A DNA stretch of 8,004 nucleotides from positions 1 to 8,004 of the forward strand of contig CANRHT010000089.1 in NCBI GenBank assembly GCA_947630465.1, read 5' to 3'. Below the pieces are notes generated by a model that did not search any database, was not told where the DNA came from, and was given only the letters and a program-made list of their open reading frames with translations. A program made the position numbers and the translations under genes. The stretch's first letter is position 1, and every line of letters begins with the position of its first letter. Source of the DNA: an uncultured Pseudomonadaceae bacterium (GTDB lineage: Bacteria > Pseudomonadota > Gammaproteobacteria > Pseudomonadales > Pseudomonadaceae). Positions 7,628 to 8,004 of the stretch are shown here, in pieces.

Positions 7628-7658
7628 AAAAAAACCGAGCACTAGGCTCGGTTTTTTT
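7628..7658. terminator. Bidirectional intrinsic terminator between convergent uvrA and rplQ
   Basis: CCGAGC (7635-7640) pairs with GCTCGG (7646-7651) around a five-base loop ACTAG. The stem is flanked by A7 (7628-7634) and T7 (7652-7658), so a T-run follows the hairpin on either strand. It stands 16 bases beyond the rplQ stop codon (7677-7675) and can end both transcripts. Confidence 0.92.
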
Positions 7659-7674
7659 GAACTTGCAGTATTGC

Positions 7675-8004
7675 TTACTCTGCGACTTCTACTTCACCAG
7701 TGACCGGACGGTCAACCAGCTCAACATAAGCCATAGGAGCGTTATCGCCTGCACGGAAACCGCATTTTAAAATGCGTAGGTATCCACCTTGACGAGTTGC
7801 ATAACGCTTACCTAAATCGTTAAACAATTTACCAACCGCTGACTTAGAGCGAGTACGGTCAAATGCTAAACGACGGTTAGCAACGCTGTCTACTTTAGCT
7901 AAAGTAATTAACGGCTCAGCTACGCGGCGCAGTTCTTTGGCTTTAGGCAAAGTAGTTTTAATCAGTTCATGCTCGAACAGCGACACTGCCATGTTTTGAA
8001 ACAT
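7675..8004 (-). CDS. rplQ: 50S ribosomal protein L17 (N-terminus cut by window edge)
   Basis: L17 is a structural protein of the large ribosomal subunit. The visible 109 residues run from [19 protein letters not shown] through [18 protein letters not shown] and [21 protein letters not shown] to [16 protein letters not shown] and a TAA stop. The Met at 8004-8002 is internal. In E. coli L17 the equivalent M-F-R-N-M follows about 19 residues (starting MRHRKSGRQL), so the true start lies outside the window. In gammaproteobacteria rplQ normally ends the alpha operon after rpoA, which would be expected just beyond position 8004. The gene is convergent with uvrA and shares its terminator. Confidence 0.97.
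   Translation of the reverse strand: MFQNMAVSLFEHELIKTTLPKAKELRRVAEPLITLAKVDSVANRRLAFDRTRSKSAVGKLFNDLGKRYATRQGGYLRILKCGFRAGDNAPMAYVELVDRPVTGEVEVAE

Noticed and set aside
8002..8004. ATG at the window edge as the start of rplQ
   Set aside because: L17 family proteins have about 19 residues before this Met, so it is internal and the gene continues beyond the window.

Overview
The window is a chromosomal housekeeping segment from a gammaproteobacterium, most likely a Pseudomonadaceae member of moderate GC. I infer this from the translated proteins. The fbp, rplQ, ssb, yajR and uvrA products all read like the Pseudomonas / E. coli versions, and the order ssb - yajR-type MFS - uvrA - (rplQ) matches what I remember of the P. 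aeruginosa chromosome. The exact genus is not determined. I see no insertion sequence, phage gene, CRISPR array, tRNA or rRNA.

Layout. (1) 1-566, minus: 5' part of fbp (class I fructose-1,6-bisphosphatase), cut by the window edge. (2) 567-893: a 327-base intergenic region holding the divergent promoters of fbp and ompW, including a good ANR/FNR-type box at 798-811. (3) 894-1580, plus: ompW-family outer-membrane porin, closed by a strong palindromic terminator at 1599-1626. (4) 1730-4619, minus: three close-set genes read in the order yajR (MFS transporter with C-terminal YAM domain), ssb, and an RmlD-like Rossmann protein whose catalytic Tyr/Lys pair appears to be replaced. (5) 4620-4726: a compact divergent promoter region. 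(6) 4727-7546, plus: complete uvrA with a GTG start. (7) 7547-7674: a hairpin without U-tract, then a bidirectional terminator. (8) 7675-8004, minus: rplQ (ribosomal protein L17), lacking its first codons at the window edge.

How the genes work together. uvrA (damage recognition in nucleotide excision repair) and ssb (single-strand DNA binding) are both genome-maintenance genes placed close together, as in E. coli. Here, however, yajR sits between them and ssb reads as the second gene of a yajR-led unit. The porin OmpW is probably oxygen-responsive through ANR. fbp is gluconeogenic and rplQ belongs to the ribosomal protein set. No common pathway joins all of them.

No clearly new multi-gene system was found. 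The points most worth a second look are the RmlD-like protein with a degenerate active site co-directional with ssb, the class-II-spaced ANR box at ompW, and the overlapping uvrA/yajR promoters that lack a LexA box.
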